64,000 bases of DNA from the NCBI RefSeq assembly GCF_029867415.1, contig NW_026705418.1, forward strand, positions 620,001-684,000, written 5' to 3'. The notes below the pieces were generated by a model. It worked only from the letters and a program-made list of their open reading frames with translations, did not search any database and had not been told where the DNA came from. This DNA is from Vicia villosa (Eukaryota > Streptophyta > Magnoliopsida > Fabales > Fabaceae). Position 1 is the stretch's first letter; each line of letters starts with the position of its first letter. A program made the position numbers and the translations under genes. Below are positions 9,831 through 22,758 of this stretch, in pieces.

Positions 9831-10400
9831 TTACTGGTTTGCTTCGGTTGATTGGTTTTAAATCTTTTTTCAAACATTATATTCATCAATGTATTATCCA
9901 CTATCATGTTTTTTGGTGTATTTTATGTTATTAGTTTTTAAAATAATACATTTCATGTCATTTATTTCGTGCTCTATATTTTCAAACAACTTATAAGTTC
10001 TTAATCCAGACGAAACAATGACATGATTCCTTTGCATCATAAAATAAGTTCACTATCAAATATTAAAGTTGACACTTGGCATCATAAGTTTGGAAAGAGA
10101 TTTGAAAGATTAAAAAATAGAACACAACAAAATACGCATAAAATACACATCAAAACTATTTTGTAACAAAACTATAAGAGTTTTATTGAAGAAGAAGAAG
10201 AAACAAAAACGGTAAAAAATGAAAATGAACAAAGAGAACTTGAACACGAAGAATGCGACCATAACATATCATAATAGTAGTAGTTAGAGTAACAATTAAG
10301 GCGGTAAGCTAGAGAAGTAGTTCAGTGAAAGTAAGTTTTATGACTTATGATTTGGTTTCCATAGATTTCTGGTAAACAACCGCTAGTCTTCCAAATTATT
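9831..10400. other. AT-rich sequence, nothing recognised
   Basis: No open frame, repeat partner in the window, or known motif. It separates the host-gene remnant from the PMD-carrying gypsy element and may include the undefined outer edge of that element's LTR. Confidence 0.3.
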
Positions 10401-11127
10401 AAATGTATTTCGGTAACTTGCAGGATCGACTAGATTGATCCTAAGGACATGTGTCCAAAAGTTTATGATTGTTATGATTGAGTTCATAGTTTAAAGGAAT
10501 ACTTCGAATGTAAAATTAATGTAAAGACAATGTAGTATGTAAAGATAATGCAGTATGTAAAGACAAAATCTGAATAAAAAGACTTAAAAGGCTTCGATGA
10601 TATTTATAGAAGACAAGACTCAAAAAGGAAATATATGTAAATGACTTGAATTTGTAAAATTTAGACAAATGTAAATTACAAATGGTGTTACACGTACATA
10701 TTCAATGAAACCTCTTTCTCTTTCACTTGGTACTCCAGCGATTTTTTGAGTGATTTGTACAAAATGAACACCCTTGAATCCTACCACTAAGAATGCCACG
10801 TTGTCCTTTTGCATGCGCTTCGATTCCCTGATGCTTCCACGTGTCTTTCTAATTAAATGAAATCACTTTGAAATTCGAACATTCCCGTTCGAAGTTTTGA
10901 AATGCGAAACAACGTGACTTTGCCAACACGTATCTTTCAAAAATATTTCGAAATATCCTAGGTCTTTCATCTCTTCGACTTCGAGGATATTACAACACGT
11001 GCCTTGCTTCGACTTAGGAACAAATCTGACCTAAAGAAACTTAAAAAATAGCTTTATAAAGCCATTCTTTCTTCTAAGCACACAACGTTTTAGAACTAAT
11101 ATATTTTGTCGAAATCTTCTACTAACA
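10400..11127 (-). repeat. 3' LTR of PMD-carrying Tat element (outer edge not defined)
   Basis: The inner boundary is clear: the minus strand starts TGTTAGTAGAAG at 11127, straight after a PPT. A TATA-like CTTTATAAAGC lies at about 11045-11056, in the expected U3 position. The lower-coordinate end is a guess because the partner LTR is outside the window. Confidence 0.5.
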
Positions 11128-11141
11128 AATTGCCCCCAATA
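11128..11141 (-). other. PPT of PMD-carrying Tat element
   Basis: Minus strand ATTGGGGGCAATT immediately before TGTTAG, a common polypurine tract plus LTR-start arrangement in plant Ty3/gypsy elements. Confidence 0.75.
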
Positions 11142-11353
11142 AATGTCTATTTCGAAAGACATGTAAAAATAGTCATTTCTTGATATTACAGATTTTGACA
11201 AACTGACCCCTTTGGTTTTCTGAGGTTTTAAATGATGTCATAGTAATTATGACGTTTCTTTTCAAACGTCTCCTCAATACGTGCGCCATTACGCCTAATC
11301 ATTACTCCTAAAAACTAGGAGTGGGGCTATTAACTGCGCAACTGCTTGACAAA

Positions 11354-11587
11354 CCAATCGTTTCTGAAGACGTGCCCCACTAACTTCACTCATAAATTTT
11401 TAGAGATTTGAAGGGGCTAAACTTCAGTCCTTTAAATAGCGCTCCTTGTCACTTGTGAAGCTTTTATTCTCGATTTTTTACGAAACTTGTTTCTCTTTTC
11501 TTTCTCTAAAACAACCCATTGCATTTTCTTCATCTTCTTCAATCACCTTGATCATCATTCGCTTCCAACGACCAGCAACTCAAACAG
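11354..11587 (+). promoter_or_regulatory. Candidate promoter and leader of the antisense PMD gene
   Basis: CCAAT at 11354-11358, a TATA-like TTTAAATAG at 11431-11439 and a CT-rich leader precede an ATG at 11588. The set lies between the element's PPT (11128) and the gene, so the promoter is carried inside the element rather than by the LTR. Spacing fits a normal plant RNA polymerase II promoter. Confidence 0.5.
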
Positions 11588-14500
11588 ATGCAAACTGAAG
11601 AAGCTTCTCAGGAGGTTCTAAAGATCCAAAAGCATGTGTTGGTTGGGAATCAAGAGTACGTTCCAGAACCTCCTTACATGGAAGAGAAACACAGAACCTC
11701 CTTTTGAGATTTTCGGTGAAGTTTAAGCGTTTATGGGTCCGCTTCTTGGCCCTAATGTACATCAACATTATAAGTTTTTCCCAACTTACCATAAGACTAG
11801 GCCTCTAGTTAGTAGGAACAAACTAGATGATACGAGTAAACTTCTTTTTATTGAGAATGTAGGAAAAGATTCTGCTGAGTCTTCAATTGAAGCTCTAATA
11901 GCTCAAGAAACCGTTCGATTAGAATATATGACCAATACCCTTAAGGTATTTAGATCGATTCCTTTAGCAAAGGATCCTGAACAGTACTATTCTTGGTTAG
12001 GAAAAGTTGAGTCGAAGAAAGCTCAATTCTGGAAAGAATTAGGAATCTATGACTTAATCCAGTTGTCAAAGACTGGATTAGAGTATAACCAACCTATATT
12101 GGTAGCGTCTTTATATATCTGGGACGCGACTCATAATAATTTCCATCTTCCATGTGGAATGGCCACTCTTACTCTTTTTGACGTGGCTACTATTATTGGG
12201 CTTCGTCCATTGGGAGAAGATTTCGACCCCTATTACATGGATACTGACACTATCAAATTCGGTGAAAGCAAAGCCACTTACACCATATTCACTGCAAAAC
12301 ATCACAACAAAGATAGTGATGATGTTTCTGACGAATATCACATTGCTTTCTTGGCGCTTTGGCTTTCGAGATGCGTCTTCTGCTCGAGATCTCTACAGGT
12401 GGCGAAGAGGTACCTTGCTATGGCGAATCAGCTTAATTTTGGCAGGAAGTTAGACTTGAGCTTGATGATACTTTGGTATCTCTATGAGTGCCTTGGTGAA
12501 TCTGCTGATCCTTTGAGAGCTTGCGAAGCTGGGACTTCTTTACTCTTTGCTGGACCTTTCTGGTTGTTGCAACTGTGGTTAAATGCCACTTTCGAGACTA
12601 TTTTGCCGAAGAAATGACTAGTTGATGAAAATTATGAGGCTATCAAGACTAGAACCGTCGAAGGAACAAGGCTAGCCCACTTAACTCCTCAAGACGAAGG
12701 AGGTCAACTTCCTGAAGCCTTTCGAGCTTACACGATGATGTTTGCAAAGCATTATCGGTTTAGTCCTTCGATGGCTCCTTTTGTTGAAAGGAAAGTAGGA
12801 CCCGAATGGTTTACCTGAGAATTTCCTGCCCCTTTACCAGAATAACAAGATGAGTCTATGGCCATTTAGGAGGCATTTTTAACTCCTAAAATGTTATCCC
12901 ATAGGCTGCGAATCACGAAGAGTCATTACGGCCTCCTCATCTACCAACCCAATCTCGTTTCGAGACAGTTTGGACTTGTTCGACTCAAACCCAAGTCTCT
13001 ATATGAAAAGAAGAGCCACCTATGTCTGTATTCCATGTACTCTACTAAAGAAAGTTTTGAATCGAAGACTGCAAGATACATTGGCGTCATCTCTCTTACC
13101 CCCATCTCTTTTAGACCTTCATTCTATTCTACTATGGAATTCCATAAATGGTGGTCTGACTACTATCAACAACAAATTTTTGATGTTCCAACCCTGTCGA
13201 AAGAACTAACTGCAGCTTTCGCTTCTACGCAGGAGCGTTTCAAGAAATGTACTTCGACACATATCAAGGAAATACAAGCGTTCCAAAAGTTCTTTGAAAC
13301 TCTGATAGGCCAAATGATCTTAGTCAAACCATTGGTGAGACAACTTTCACTTTAAACGAAAAGTTTTCTAAAAAATTGGAGAAACTGAAATGCCCTCATA
13401 CGTTCGTCCTGAACAACGTTATAAAACGGATTTCAAAATGTACCCTAAAAAATTCCCTCGATTGCCCAGTGCTGACTTTGGTGGGGCGTTCAGTCCCCCA
13501 TTTCCAGACTGGTTCGTTTGTGGAAATTTTACAAAGATTCTTCGCGTAGAATCCAAAAAACGCGCCGAGCGAGTGGTTCTGACTAAGCATACCTTGGATA
13601 GTTTCAAAAGGCATCTTCATATTGGTCTAAAAAACGTTCGTATTCGAACTCCGATATCTGAAGGTGTGGAACTGGAGAATCTTTTGATCTCTATTGTTTT
13701 ATCTTTCTGCAATCCTTTATCCTAATTTGTTTATTTCCTTTACTTGACTGCAGCTCTTAGTCGAAGGCAAAACATCAAAGATTCAACGGCTCCTACGCGA
13801 AAGCAAGCCACTCTTTCGAAAGACAAGAAATCTAGTGAAGATTCCAACAACACAACCAAATCAAAACCTGTGGTAATCATTTGATTTTTTATTTATACAT
13901 CTGAACTCATTGGTGTGAAACTCTAACATGCCTTATTTCAGAATACTCGAAAACCACCCCTACTCCAAAGCGAAAAGTTGTTCCATAAAGCATCACACTT
14001 GATTCTGATCCTGAAGACCAGTCTCCCCCACATTCAAAACTGATAGTCAGGAATAAACACAAAGTTGCGGCTACTTTGGTTCAGGAAAAGGCTTCTGGGA
14101 CTTTGAAGTCTGGAGCTTCGAATGATCAGCAAACATTTGAAGAACATCCCCGAAAGACCATTGGAACTGCAACGGTTGTCGAAAGTCATAATTCCAGTCC
14201 AGATAATGCTCACCCCAAGGTGAATTGCACTTCTCATATTCATAGATTTTCCACTTATTCCAAATTTGATCTGTCTCGTGATATTTGTTTTATGGAGGAT
14301 GACATGGGTACTGCTACTTCAAATCTCATGTTTGATAACCCTTTAACTGGAAATCCCATGTCTGACAATCCTCCAAGTATCTATCTGTTTGATTCCTTTC
14401 TTCGTCTAACAATGGCTTTCCTTTTCAGGGTCTAATTATAAACTTAATGATTTTTCTTTTGAAGTTCCTACTCAAGAACAAGTGATCCAACCATATCCTT

Positions 14501-15499
14501 GTGTCAACTCAGATACTGAAAGTGATGACGCCTTAAAGACTATTTAGAACACTGGGCATGTCGAAGTGGTCCTTCAAGATGACTCATCTCCGAAAATCCC
14601 ACATTTAAACCAAAATGTCGAAATGGAAGACAACCCACAACTGTCAAATATTGATGAAGGCGATGAACAGTCCACAGGAAGCGAGGAAGTTGATCCTATT
14701 GGCAAAGATAAAACCAAAGATAAAGCTTTGAGCAAGCCAGAGACAACGGACAAATCGAACTAACCTTTTGGGACGATAAGTCAACCTGGACTGCTTCCAC
14801 CAACACTCCTCGAATTCCAACTCAAGATGAACTGGATAAACTCAAGGCCACAAGCCTTGCAAGCTTTCTCAAGGCTCTGATGAGTGCAGGGAGTAGTTCG
14901 TCTGATAAGGGTGGGGTTTCTTCGACAGCTTCGGGTGAAAAAGCTACAAAATCAGTTAGCGAAAGTCTCCTTCGCCAAATAAAAGAGAAAATCTTTTAAG
15001 TAGACTTGGTTGATGTTGTGAGAATATTTGCTTTGGTTTTAAGGATTTGTTGAAGAAGGTAGATGTGTTAACTGTCTCTAAAGAGGTGTCCTAAGGGTTA
15101 ATTTCACTGGGCTTTTTAATTTGCCAACTCCAATCAGATCAACTTCGAAGGCAAGATGTTTCTCAAAAGATTGCTGATAAAACCAATGTATAAACTTCTT
15201 CGTGGGATGCTGCCAGTGCTCCGAATGCCAAAGTTGAAACTATGCAGATTCAACACTCGAAGTATGAAACGGAATATGCAACTATACAGGTTGGGAAGGA
15301 TCGTTAGGATGAGATCCGACAACTCGACCAACAAGAGCTAAATGAAGAAATAAAAATTGGCATTCAACATGCTCAACAATTGGAGACCGAGATCAAAGAG
15401 TTGAAAATACAACACATTGTAATCTAGCGCCGCCTGTCTGTGTCTGCTTCACAACATGCTCAACTAAAGGCTTCTCTTACCATTGATTTCGATGTTTGA
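11588..15499 (+). pseudogene. Antisense PMD (plant mobile domain) gene, decayed
   Basis: PMD proteins (the MAIN/MAIL1 family domain) occur in plant nuclear proteins and in transposons; the role in elements is unknown. The first ATG at 11588 opens a 39-codon frame that breaks; the domain follows in another frame at 11733-12617 (GMATLTLFDVATIIGLRPLG, then LSRCVFCSRSLQVAKRYLA). The same frame continues with several stops to 13355. Downstream are a Ser/Asp/Lys-rich tail (13754-15000) and a coiled-coil-like Gln/Glu-rich end (15130-15499). A candidate intron is 13873-13941 (CTGTG|GTAATC to TTTCAG, 69 bp, in phase); 14377-14428 also has GT-AG ends but is very short. Introns antisense to the retroelement RNA would survive reverse transcription. 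It converges on integrase. Confidence 0.7.
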
Positions 15500-15694
15500 T
15501 CATCTAGCGTCTTTCAGACTTTAAACTTCAACTTGTTTTGTGCTTATCTTATTTTACATTCGACTGTTTTCATGGATGATTGTTATTTTGTAATGTAATA
15601 TGTTGGGATATTGCCATTTTGGCGCTGTTTGTTTAAATGCACCATTTTGGCTATGCACTACTTTTCAATGTTATTTCGCCATTATTCTAATTTC
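15500..15694. other. Convergent 3' ends of PMD gene and pol
   Basis: About 195 bp of AT-rich sequence between the end of the antisense gene and the stop of integrase. Transcripts from both strands would overlap here. No further motif recognised. Confidence 0.35.
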
Positions 15695-16840
15695 TTATAA
15701 GAATGGTTTGTACTTCTTCAAGTACTTTCCATTTACTTTTAGGTTCCTTCGATCCTCAGCTAATTCTTCTATTTTGTAAGAATTATTTGAAAACACCTGT
15801 AAAATTCGAAAAGGCCCTTCCCAATGTGGGGACCATTTACCTAAAGCCTGATTCTTTCGATCAATGGGAAAAATAACTTTCCAAACTAAATCATTGACAA
15901 TGAAAATTTTACCTTTGACCTTTTTATTGTATGCTCTGGCCACCCTTTCCTTTTGTCTTTTTAACATTTCTAAAGCACGCAACCTTTCTTCGTCTAAATC
16001 TACCAATTCCTTCGTCATCATTTCCCAATAAAGATTTGGAGAAATTTCTTCTTGCCTCTAAATCCTGAATGATTGTAAGTAGATTTCGACAGGCAATACT
16101 GCATTATGCCCAAATGTAAGTTTGAAAGGTGTAGTGTTAGTTTCTTCTTTAGGTGATTTTCGACAAGCCCAAAGTGCTTGATCCAGAGTTTTATGCTAAT
16201 TCTTTGGTTTTTTCCCCACATGCTTCTTTACGAGGCCAATTATAACCTTGTTGGCTGCTTCGACCTGACCATTTTCTTGAGCATAATAAGGTGTAGACGT
16301 CAACAATTTGAAACCTGTTTCCTTCACAAATTCCTGCATTTTTCCACCAGTAAAGACTGATCCTTGGTCTGTTGTTATGCTTTCTAGGATTCCAAATCTA
16401 TAGAATATGTGTTTTTGAATAAATTCAATAACAACCTCCTGATCTACATTTACTAAAGCTATAGCTTCGACCCATTTTGTAGAATAATCAATCCCTACTA
16501 GGATGTATCTTTGCCCTTTGGACGAAGTAGGTCGAATTTCTCCAATTAAGTCCAATGCCTAACCTCTAAAAAGCCACGACTTAATGATTGAGTGAAGTTC
16601 ACTTGCAGGAACGTGTTAGACACTTGCATGCATTTGACATTCTTGACATCCTTTAGCAAACTCTAGGCAATCTTTCAACATGGTAGGCCAATACATTCCA
16701 TAACGAAATAGTAACCATTTCATTTTGTGGCCTTCTTGGTGGGCTCCACAAGCGCCATTATGGACACTAGATAGTGACAAATAAGCCTCAATTTCACCTA
16801 AGCATTTTTACAAAATTCCCTCAGGAGTTTTCTTGAATAG
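15695..16840 (-). pseudogene. Tat-type integrase, broken
   Basis: Integrates element DNA into the genome. Read on the minus strand, an HHCC zinc-binding segment (GAHQEGHKM ... KGCQECQ) lies at about 16600-16800. The catalytic core follows at 16196-16555 with all three acidic residues visible: D in GIDYSTKW, D in TTDQGSVF and E in GQVEAANK. A C-terminal part at 15695-16021 has VWKVIFPIDR and GKWSPHWEGPF. Stops fall before 16556 and near 16195, and the segments lie in more than one frame, so no intact protein is made. Confidence 0.85.
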
Positions 16841-17002
16841 TTCATTTCCCATTAAAAAGTAAGACAATGCTCTGTATTTGGTCTTTCGATATGTGTCCGT
16901 CGAAGGGTCTCTGAGGTAATTAACAATTGGACTCCTCCAATCTGTGTCTATTAGGTTGTCAATAGTTAAAATTTTGAACTCCTCTTGTTTGGCGAAGCCT
17001 AC

Positions 17003-17425
17003 CTATGTAGTCTTCAAATCTATCAGAGGTAATCTAGTAGCCATTGCTTTGCCTCTGACTTCGACCAATTCTTCCAACCTTTCGTTTGACACTTTATATC
17101 CTGAAGCTATTTGTTCCAGATCATTCTCCTCTTGATTCTTTATCATGGGGAAATGCTTTATGTCCATGTATTCGAACTTTTTTAGCAACCTATTTGCCAT
17201 AACAAAGTACATAATTAAGTTCTCCTTAATGCACTTATATTCCTTTGTCAGTTGTTTGATTATTAATTCAGAATCTCCTTTAATTTCGACTCTGGTTGCC
17301 CCCAATTCCAACAAAGCTTCAAGTCCTGCAAGTAAGGCTTCATATTCTGCTTCATTGTTTGAACATCGGGGGCCTTCGATCTTGTACTTAAGTTTTGTTG
17401 GAATTCCTTCAGGAGAAATTATCAA
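17003..17425 (-). pseudogene. Second (archaeal-type) RNase H
   Basis: A 140-residue open segment with [20 protein letters not shown] and [14 protein letters not shown], the E and D signature of an archaeal-type RNase H. This extra domain downstream of the ordinary RNase H defines the Tat lineage. The frame breaks on both sides (17000 and 17430-17700), consistent with decay of the polyprotein. Confidence 0.85.
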
Positions 17426-17700
17426 AATTCCAACTCCATTGCCATCTTTATGTGTGGAACAATCAAAGAATAACCTCTATGGTTTTACTTCGACATAATT
17501 CTGATGGTTTTTACCACTGCGTGGTCCACAATGAAATCTGATACTATTTAACCTTTCATTGCTTTTATGGGCAAAAAGGTTAAAGAGTACTCAGTAAGGG
17601 CTAAAGCCCGTTTTCCAATTCGACTGTGCAATATTGGCTTTGATAACATGTGTTTAATAACGTCATAATGTGAAGAAACATAAACATCAATTGGTTTTAT

Positions 17701-18991
17701 TTAATATTTAAGATTTATACAAGAGAAATATAAATATAAGCAAAGCTTTTCTATTGCAGTGTATCTAGTCTCTGTATCGTTCAAAACTCTACTTAGATAA
17801 TAAATGGCTCTGTCGACGCCATTTTCGGCCTCTTGTGTTAACATGCTACCTATGGTAGTGTCAGAGACTGATATGTACATTCTCATAGGTTTCTTCACAT
17901 TTGGAGGAGATAGAATGGGTGGATGCATCAGATACTTCTTTATCTTGTCAAAATCTACTTGATGTTCCTCATTCCACTCAAACTTCCCTTGTTTCAAGTG
18001 ACAAGGCATGAGCCCGACCACTCAAACTGGAGATGAATTTTCTTAGGAAATTGATCTTTCCTAATAATGAATGTAACTCCTTTTTTGTTGATGGTGCTTT
18101 CGTTTCCATGATAGCCTTTGTTTTGTTTTGATTAATATCTTTCCCCTTCTTATGGACCACAAAGCCCAAAAAATCTCCGGCCTGCACAAAGAAAGCACAT
18201 TTAAGGGGGTTCATCTTCAAGCCATGTTTTCGCATTCTTTCGAATGATTTCCGAAGATGCTTCAAATGACTTTCGTCTGATACAGATTTTATCACAATGT
18301 CATCTATGTATACTTGCATAAGTGTTTCTATAAAATCATGGAATATAGAATTAATTTCTCTTTGGTAAGTTGCCCCAGCATGTTTTAGGCCAAAAGGCAT
18401 AACAACCCATTCGTAGGTGTCTATTGCCCCCGGGCATCGAAAAGCTATTTTAGGCACATCTTCCTCAATAATGAAAATCTGGTTATAGCAAAAGTATCCA
18501 TCTAACATGCTAAGATATTTTAACCCTGTGGCTGAATCAACTAGCATTTCTGCCACGAGCATTGGATATTCGTATTTAGGGGTTGCTGCATTTAATTCAC
18601 AAAAATCTATACATACCCTTAAAGCACCATTCTTTTTAATAACATGAACTATATTTGCAATCCATTCAACATACCTTGTGGTCCTAATGAATTTGCATCG
18701 AAGAAGCCTTTCGACTTCCATTTTGATTTTTGAGAGAATTTCTTGAGCGAACCTTCTAGGAGTCTACTTGATGGGCTTCTTGCCATCCTTGATAGGCAGC
18801 TTCAATTCGACCAGATCTCTTTTTAAACCATTCATTTCGTCATAATCCCAGGCGAAGCAATCTTTATTCTCCTTTAGCAACTCAATGACTTTTTCTTTCA
18901 CCCTTGGCTCCAGTTTAGTGCTGATGTATGTAATTCTCTTCGAGCCTCCATCTCCAAGATCTACTTCCTCAAGAGGATCTTGAGCCAGCAT
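17701..18991 (-). pseudogene. Reverse transcriptase and first RNase H, broken
   Basis: RT copies element RNA to DNA. The 18764-18991 segment covers the region before RT (LKENKDCFAWDYDEM). Then 17978-18721 carries RT motifs: IDFCELNAATPKYEYPM, FRCPGAIDTYEWVVMPFGL and the catalytic YIDD box in VYIDDIVIK. A frame change near 18000 leads to 17701-18021, with RNase H features (YISVSDTTIGSML, AIYYLSRVL). Consensus G and K residues are altered and several stops are present, so this is an inactive copy. Confidence 0.87.
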
Positions 18992-19230
18992 CTAAGCACT
19001 TGATGCCACTGGATCTTTTTTCGAACCCTAGGGGTTCTTCTTTTTAAATAGCATCCAACTTCTGACTCACCTGTTCGTTAGGGGGGTTTGGAATGAAGTG
19101 CACTCCAGGTCTTGTTTTTTGTGTTTTATCACTTGTGGCTTCGACAGCCATGTTTATTACGTCAGCTTTGAGAGCCGCTTTTCTTTTGTTCTCGGCCACG
19201 TAGGTCGAAATATTTTCAAAGAAAGAAGAC

Positions 19231-19929
19231 TCAGACATAGTCAGTGTCTTTATTCCAGCCAGTTGGCCGTATGTCTGATGTTCCTTCGACATCTTTAGGG
19301 TCTCCCATTATTTCTCTGTTCCACTGTAAACCATTTGGGTGGAGGGTTAAATAATAAAGGGAATTCTTACTGGGTGAATAAACATCCTTTGCCATTTGGA
19401 GTGGTCCTATGTTAGCCAAGTTCCTATTGAAATTTTTCTTATCCACTTGATTTACGTTCATCATATAGTAACTTTGATCTCTTTCGACATTCTCGACTAT
19501 ACCATCTTCCCTCCAAATGGTTAATCTTTGATGCATGGTCGAAGGTACAGCCCCAACTCCATGTATCCATTCCCTTCCAAGCAGAAGGTTGTAGTTGGCC
19601 TTCGCTGGAATAACCATAAACATTGTTGGCCTCGTGACTGAGCTAACTGTCATATTCACCTGTATCACTCCCAAAGTATGTCCAACCTTTCCCTCATAGT
19701 TCGACACCACCATGTTGTGAGGCTTGACGTCAGTATCGAACATACCAATCCTTTTCAGCATGTATTGGGGCATTAGATTAACCGTTGCTTCCCTATCCAG
19801 AAGAACCTTGTTGATTCCCACATGTTCCACCTTAGCCCTGATATACAAGGTTTCCAAGTAATTTCTCATGCCCTGATCCGGTCTTTTGAAGAACGCATTC
19901 TGTTCTTTGACAACACCATTATTAAGCAC
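19231..19929 (-). pseudogene. Aspartic protease region with altered active site
   Basis: Retroviral-type protease segment: KVEHVGINKVLLDREATVNL fits the family pattern in which a DGGA or DSGA motif carries the catalytic Asp; here it reads DREA. Further family features are LGVIQVNMTV and NLLLGREWIHGV. The loss of Gly after Asp suggests the enzyme is dead. It sits between gag and RT as expected. Confidence 0.75.
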
Positions 19930-19935
19930 GTAATA

Positions 19936-20979
19936 TCATACTAGTTTGTGCTTAGCCATCTCTACTTCATCAGCCTCTTCGCAATCCTCAACCTCCGTCT
20001 CCTGGTAGTATTCATGGGGTAAAACTGAAACAACATTATAATTTAAATTAACAGACAATACTCCATCCGATTCAAAATCATCGGTCAGCATATCCTCTTC
20101 CTTCACTGGGTTCGCCTGCACCTTTTTTTCGAAAATTTGCTTTTCTGCAGTGAACAACCTTCGACTCACTGGTAGCTTTCTTGAACTTGCAACCCTAGCA
20201 GTGAACTTGTTGCTACTTGATTCTGCTATATCCTTCGAGTTCAGCTCTCTTTCTGCCTTCTTGACCCTCTGGTGCCTCCTATACTGGGACCTTGACATGG
20301 GATTTTTTCCCTTGTAATTTTCCAATATGTAGGCTTATCTCTTTGATGCCTAGAATTGTCTCCTGTACGCCATGGCGGTTCTCCTTCCTTGGTCGAAACT
20401 CCTCCATTTCTCTCTTCCAGCATTAACTTGGGTCCAACGATTGGTGGGCACATTAGCAGGGAGTTTAAAGGTAACTCTCCTCGCCTTAGGATGAGGGCTA
20501 TCTGGTCTCTTGGACATTCCCCTTTTGTTGAAGACGTGTATGTTGGTGTCGCTTCCCTGTCGATCCCATCCAGCAGTAAATGGAATCCTCTCAAACATTT
20601 CCGCCATTTCTCTATCATATACTGCCCCACACTTGGGGCACATGAGGCACTCTGTTTCAGACTTATAACAAGGCACCAAGAAACCTAAAAGGCTTTCTCC
20701 ATGTCTTGGATAAACCTTCATTAGATGGATCTATTGCCTCCAATTTCCTTGAGTTTTGATACGCTGGGCCCTCTCATAATTTTCAACAACCCTTCGAATC
20801 AAGATGATGGATTACCTTGGACACACCAGCATCTTCTCAGAATTTTTCTTATGACACCTCCTAAGACACTCTCGAAGGCCTTTGTTTGCCTTCGGGTATC
20901 CATAACTCGCCTTCTCCTTCTCCATCATCAAACACCTCTATAATTCCACCATAATTCCTCCATGCTTTCCAGTCGAGAC
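19936..20979 (-). pseudogene. Gag/spacer remnant, cut by element B
   Basis: Overlapping fragments in different frames (19936-20325, 20241-20630, 20350-20721) include CLMCPKCGAVYDREMAEMF, RRVTFKLP and the basic SQYRRHQRVKKAERELN, a pattern typical of the stretch before protease in Tat elements. Coding-like sequence runs up to 20979, where element B's LTR begins abruptly (TGTAGCGG at 20980). The five bases before the junction are GAGAC, the expected target duplication. Confidence 0.65.
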
Positions 20980-21679
20980 TGTAGCGGTAAAAAATACTCG
21001 AGGTGTTCACACACTCGAAATACAACAGTGTCGCCACCGAAATTTATTCATTCCAAAAGGAAAGGGAAAATATCGATAAAACCCACAAATAAAAAAGAAA
21101 GGATAAGATGGTCATCGCAACCAAATTTGGGTTCGGGAATCGGTTTAAGCAATGGGAAGGTATTAGCACCCCTCACCTCCATCGTACTCGATGGGACCCA
21201 TTTAGTTATTCTTGTGATCGATGTTAGCTTAATATCTACTTGCGTTCTTTATTAAGTTAGAAAAAAAAGAAAGGAACAAAAAAGGTTTTTTTATTATTGT
21301 GCTCGCCAAGACATTTGTATCTCGTGCCTACGTATTCCCTAGTGCAATAGGAAAGTCAGAGCAATCGTAGTTCAGGGTAAAGAACCACGAAAGTTTGTTG
21401 GTTGATATTAGCGAGAAGTACTCGATCGCATTCAAATAATACTATGCGCACATGGATAAGAGATTGTTTGCATCACTACAAGAATGGATAACTAAATCAA
21501 GAGTAAGACAAGATTTTGGCTATCATCGCATTCGAGTGGAGAAAAAATTGATCTTCATAAGTGGAAGTATAATTGCATTTGAATTTGACTAAGTGTCTTG
21601 TTTATGAAAAAAGTTTTAAAATGAAAAGGTCAAGGTGACAAAAGGTGTGAATGAATTTGTTTATTAAGAGAATACAAGC

Positions 21680-22560
21680 ATTCAAACAAAGGCTTAACGG
21701 TCATCGCCTAAATGCTTGAAAGAGAAAATTACACAAGTACGTACAACCCCTTCTTAGGTGATGAAAAGGATTCGCACTTGGGCGAGGAAAAAGATGTGAT
21801 TTAGTGAATCGCAATTGTTTTGTAAAAAGAAGAGATGAATTGAGTTTGACAGATCTTTAATGGAATTCAAGCATTTAAACAAAGGCTTAACGACCATCGC
21901 CTAAAATACTTGAAAGAGCAATCGCTAAATCAAGTTTTATGAAGTCTTTAATGGAGTCCACGCACTCAAACAATGGCTTAACGGCCATCGCCTAAACGCT
22001 TAAAGAATAACTTGTACAAGTACGTACAAACCCTTCTTCATTATCCATTATAGACTAAATTTAATTTGAATGTTAAAAGAAAGCGTTTTGTAAAAAAGGT
22101 GAACTAAATCGAGTTTTATGAAGTCTTTAACGGAGTCCACGCACTCAAACAATGGCTTAACGGCCATCCCCTAAATGTTTTAGAACAACTTGTACAAGTA
22201 CGTACAAACCCTTCTTCATCCATTAAGAACCAAACTCGATTCGATTATTAAAAGATAAATGTTTTTGTAAAAAGGGTAAGTTAAATCGAGTTTGAGAAGT
22301 CTTTAACGGGAGTCTAAACATTCGAACAATGGCTTAACGGACATCGCCTAAACGCTTAAAGAACAACTTGTACAAGTACGTACAAACCCTTCTTCATTAT
22401 CCATTATAGACTAAAATCGATTTGAATGTTAAAAGAAAGCGTTTTTATAAAAAAAAAAAGGTGAACTAAATCAAGTTTTAATGGAGTCTAAGCATCCAAA
22501 CAATGGTTTAACGGCCATCGCCTAAACGCTTAAGAACAACTTGTACAAGTACGTACAAAA
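21680..22560. repeat. Tandem units inside element B LTR
   Basis: Six units carry GGCTTAACGGCCATCGCC-like cores near 21691, 21889, 21978, 22153, 22328 and 22505, spaced roughly 90-200 bp. Most are followed by the inverted repeat TTGTAC-AAGTAC-GTACAA. Element A has only four units, so copy number differs between relatives. Confidence 0.85.
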
Positions 22561-22758
22561 CCTTCTTCACCCATTAAAACTCAAAATTCAATTTTAAAAA
22601 GTTGTTTTATATCATTTTTGAAATATTTTTGATAAATCCTAAACATACTTTTAAAGAATATATTTTTTGGTTTATATTTAATAAATCTAGTAAATAATAT
22701 AAACAATAAACATTTTTTATTATTTTATGTGAAAAGAAATCTAACAACAACTAGAAAA

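Larger units (their letters stand above)
10400..20979 (-). mobile_element. Old Tat-lineage Ty3/gypsy element with antisense PMD gene (5' part missing)
   Basis: Minus-strand order is gag remnant, protease, RT, RNase H, a second archaeal-type RNase H, integrase, then the antisense PMD gene, PPT and 3' LTR. The second RNase H and the pol order mark the Tat lineage of non-chromoviral Ty3/gypsy. Additional antisense ORFs between pol and the 3' LTR are known for this lineage, and PMDs have been reported in such elements. Element B interrupts it in gag at 20979/20980; its 5' LTR would lie beyond the window. Many stops and frameshifts show it is old. Confidence 0.82.

Noticed and set aside
20980..22758. 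A solo Ogre LTR
   Set aside because: The LTR resumes at 34701 and ends at 35891 next to a PPT and internal sequence, so it is an interrupted LTR of a larger element.
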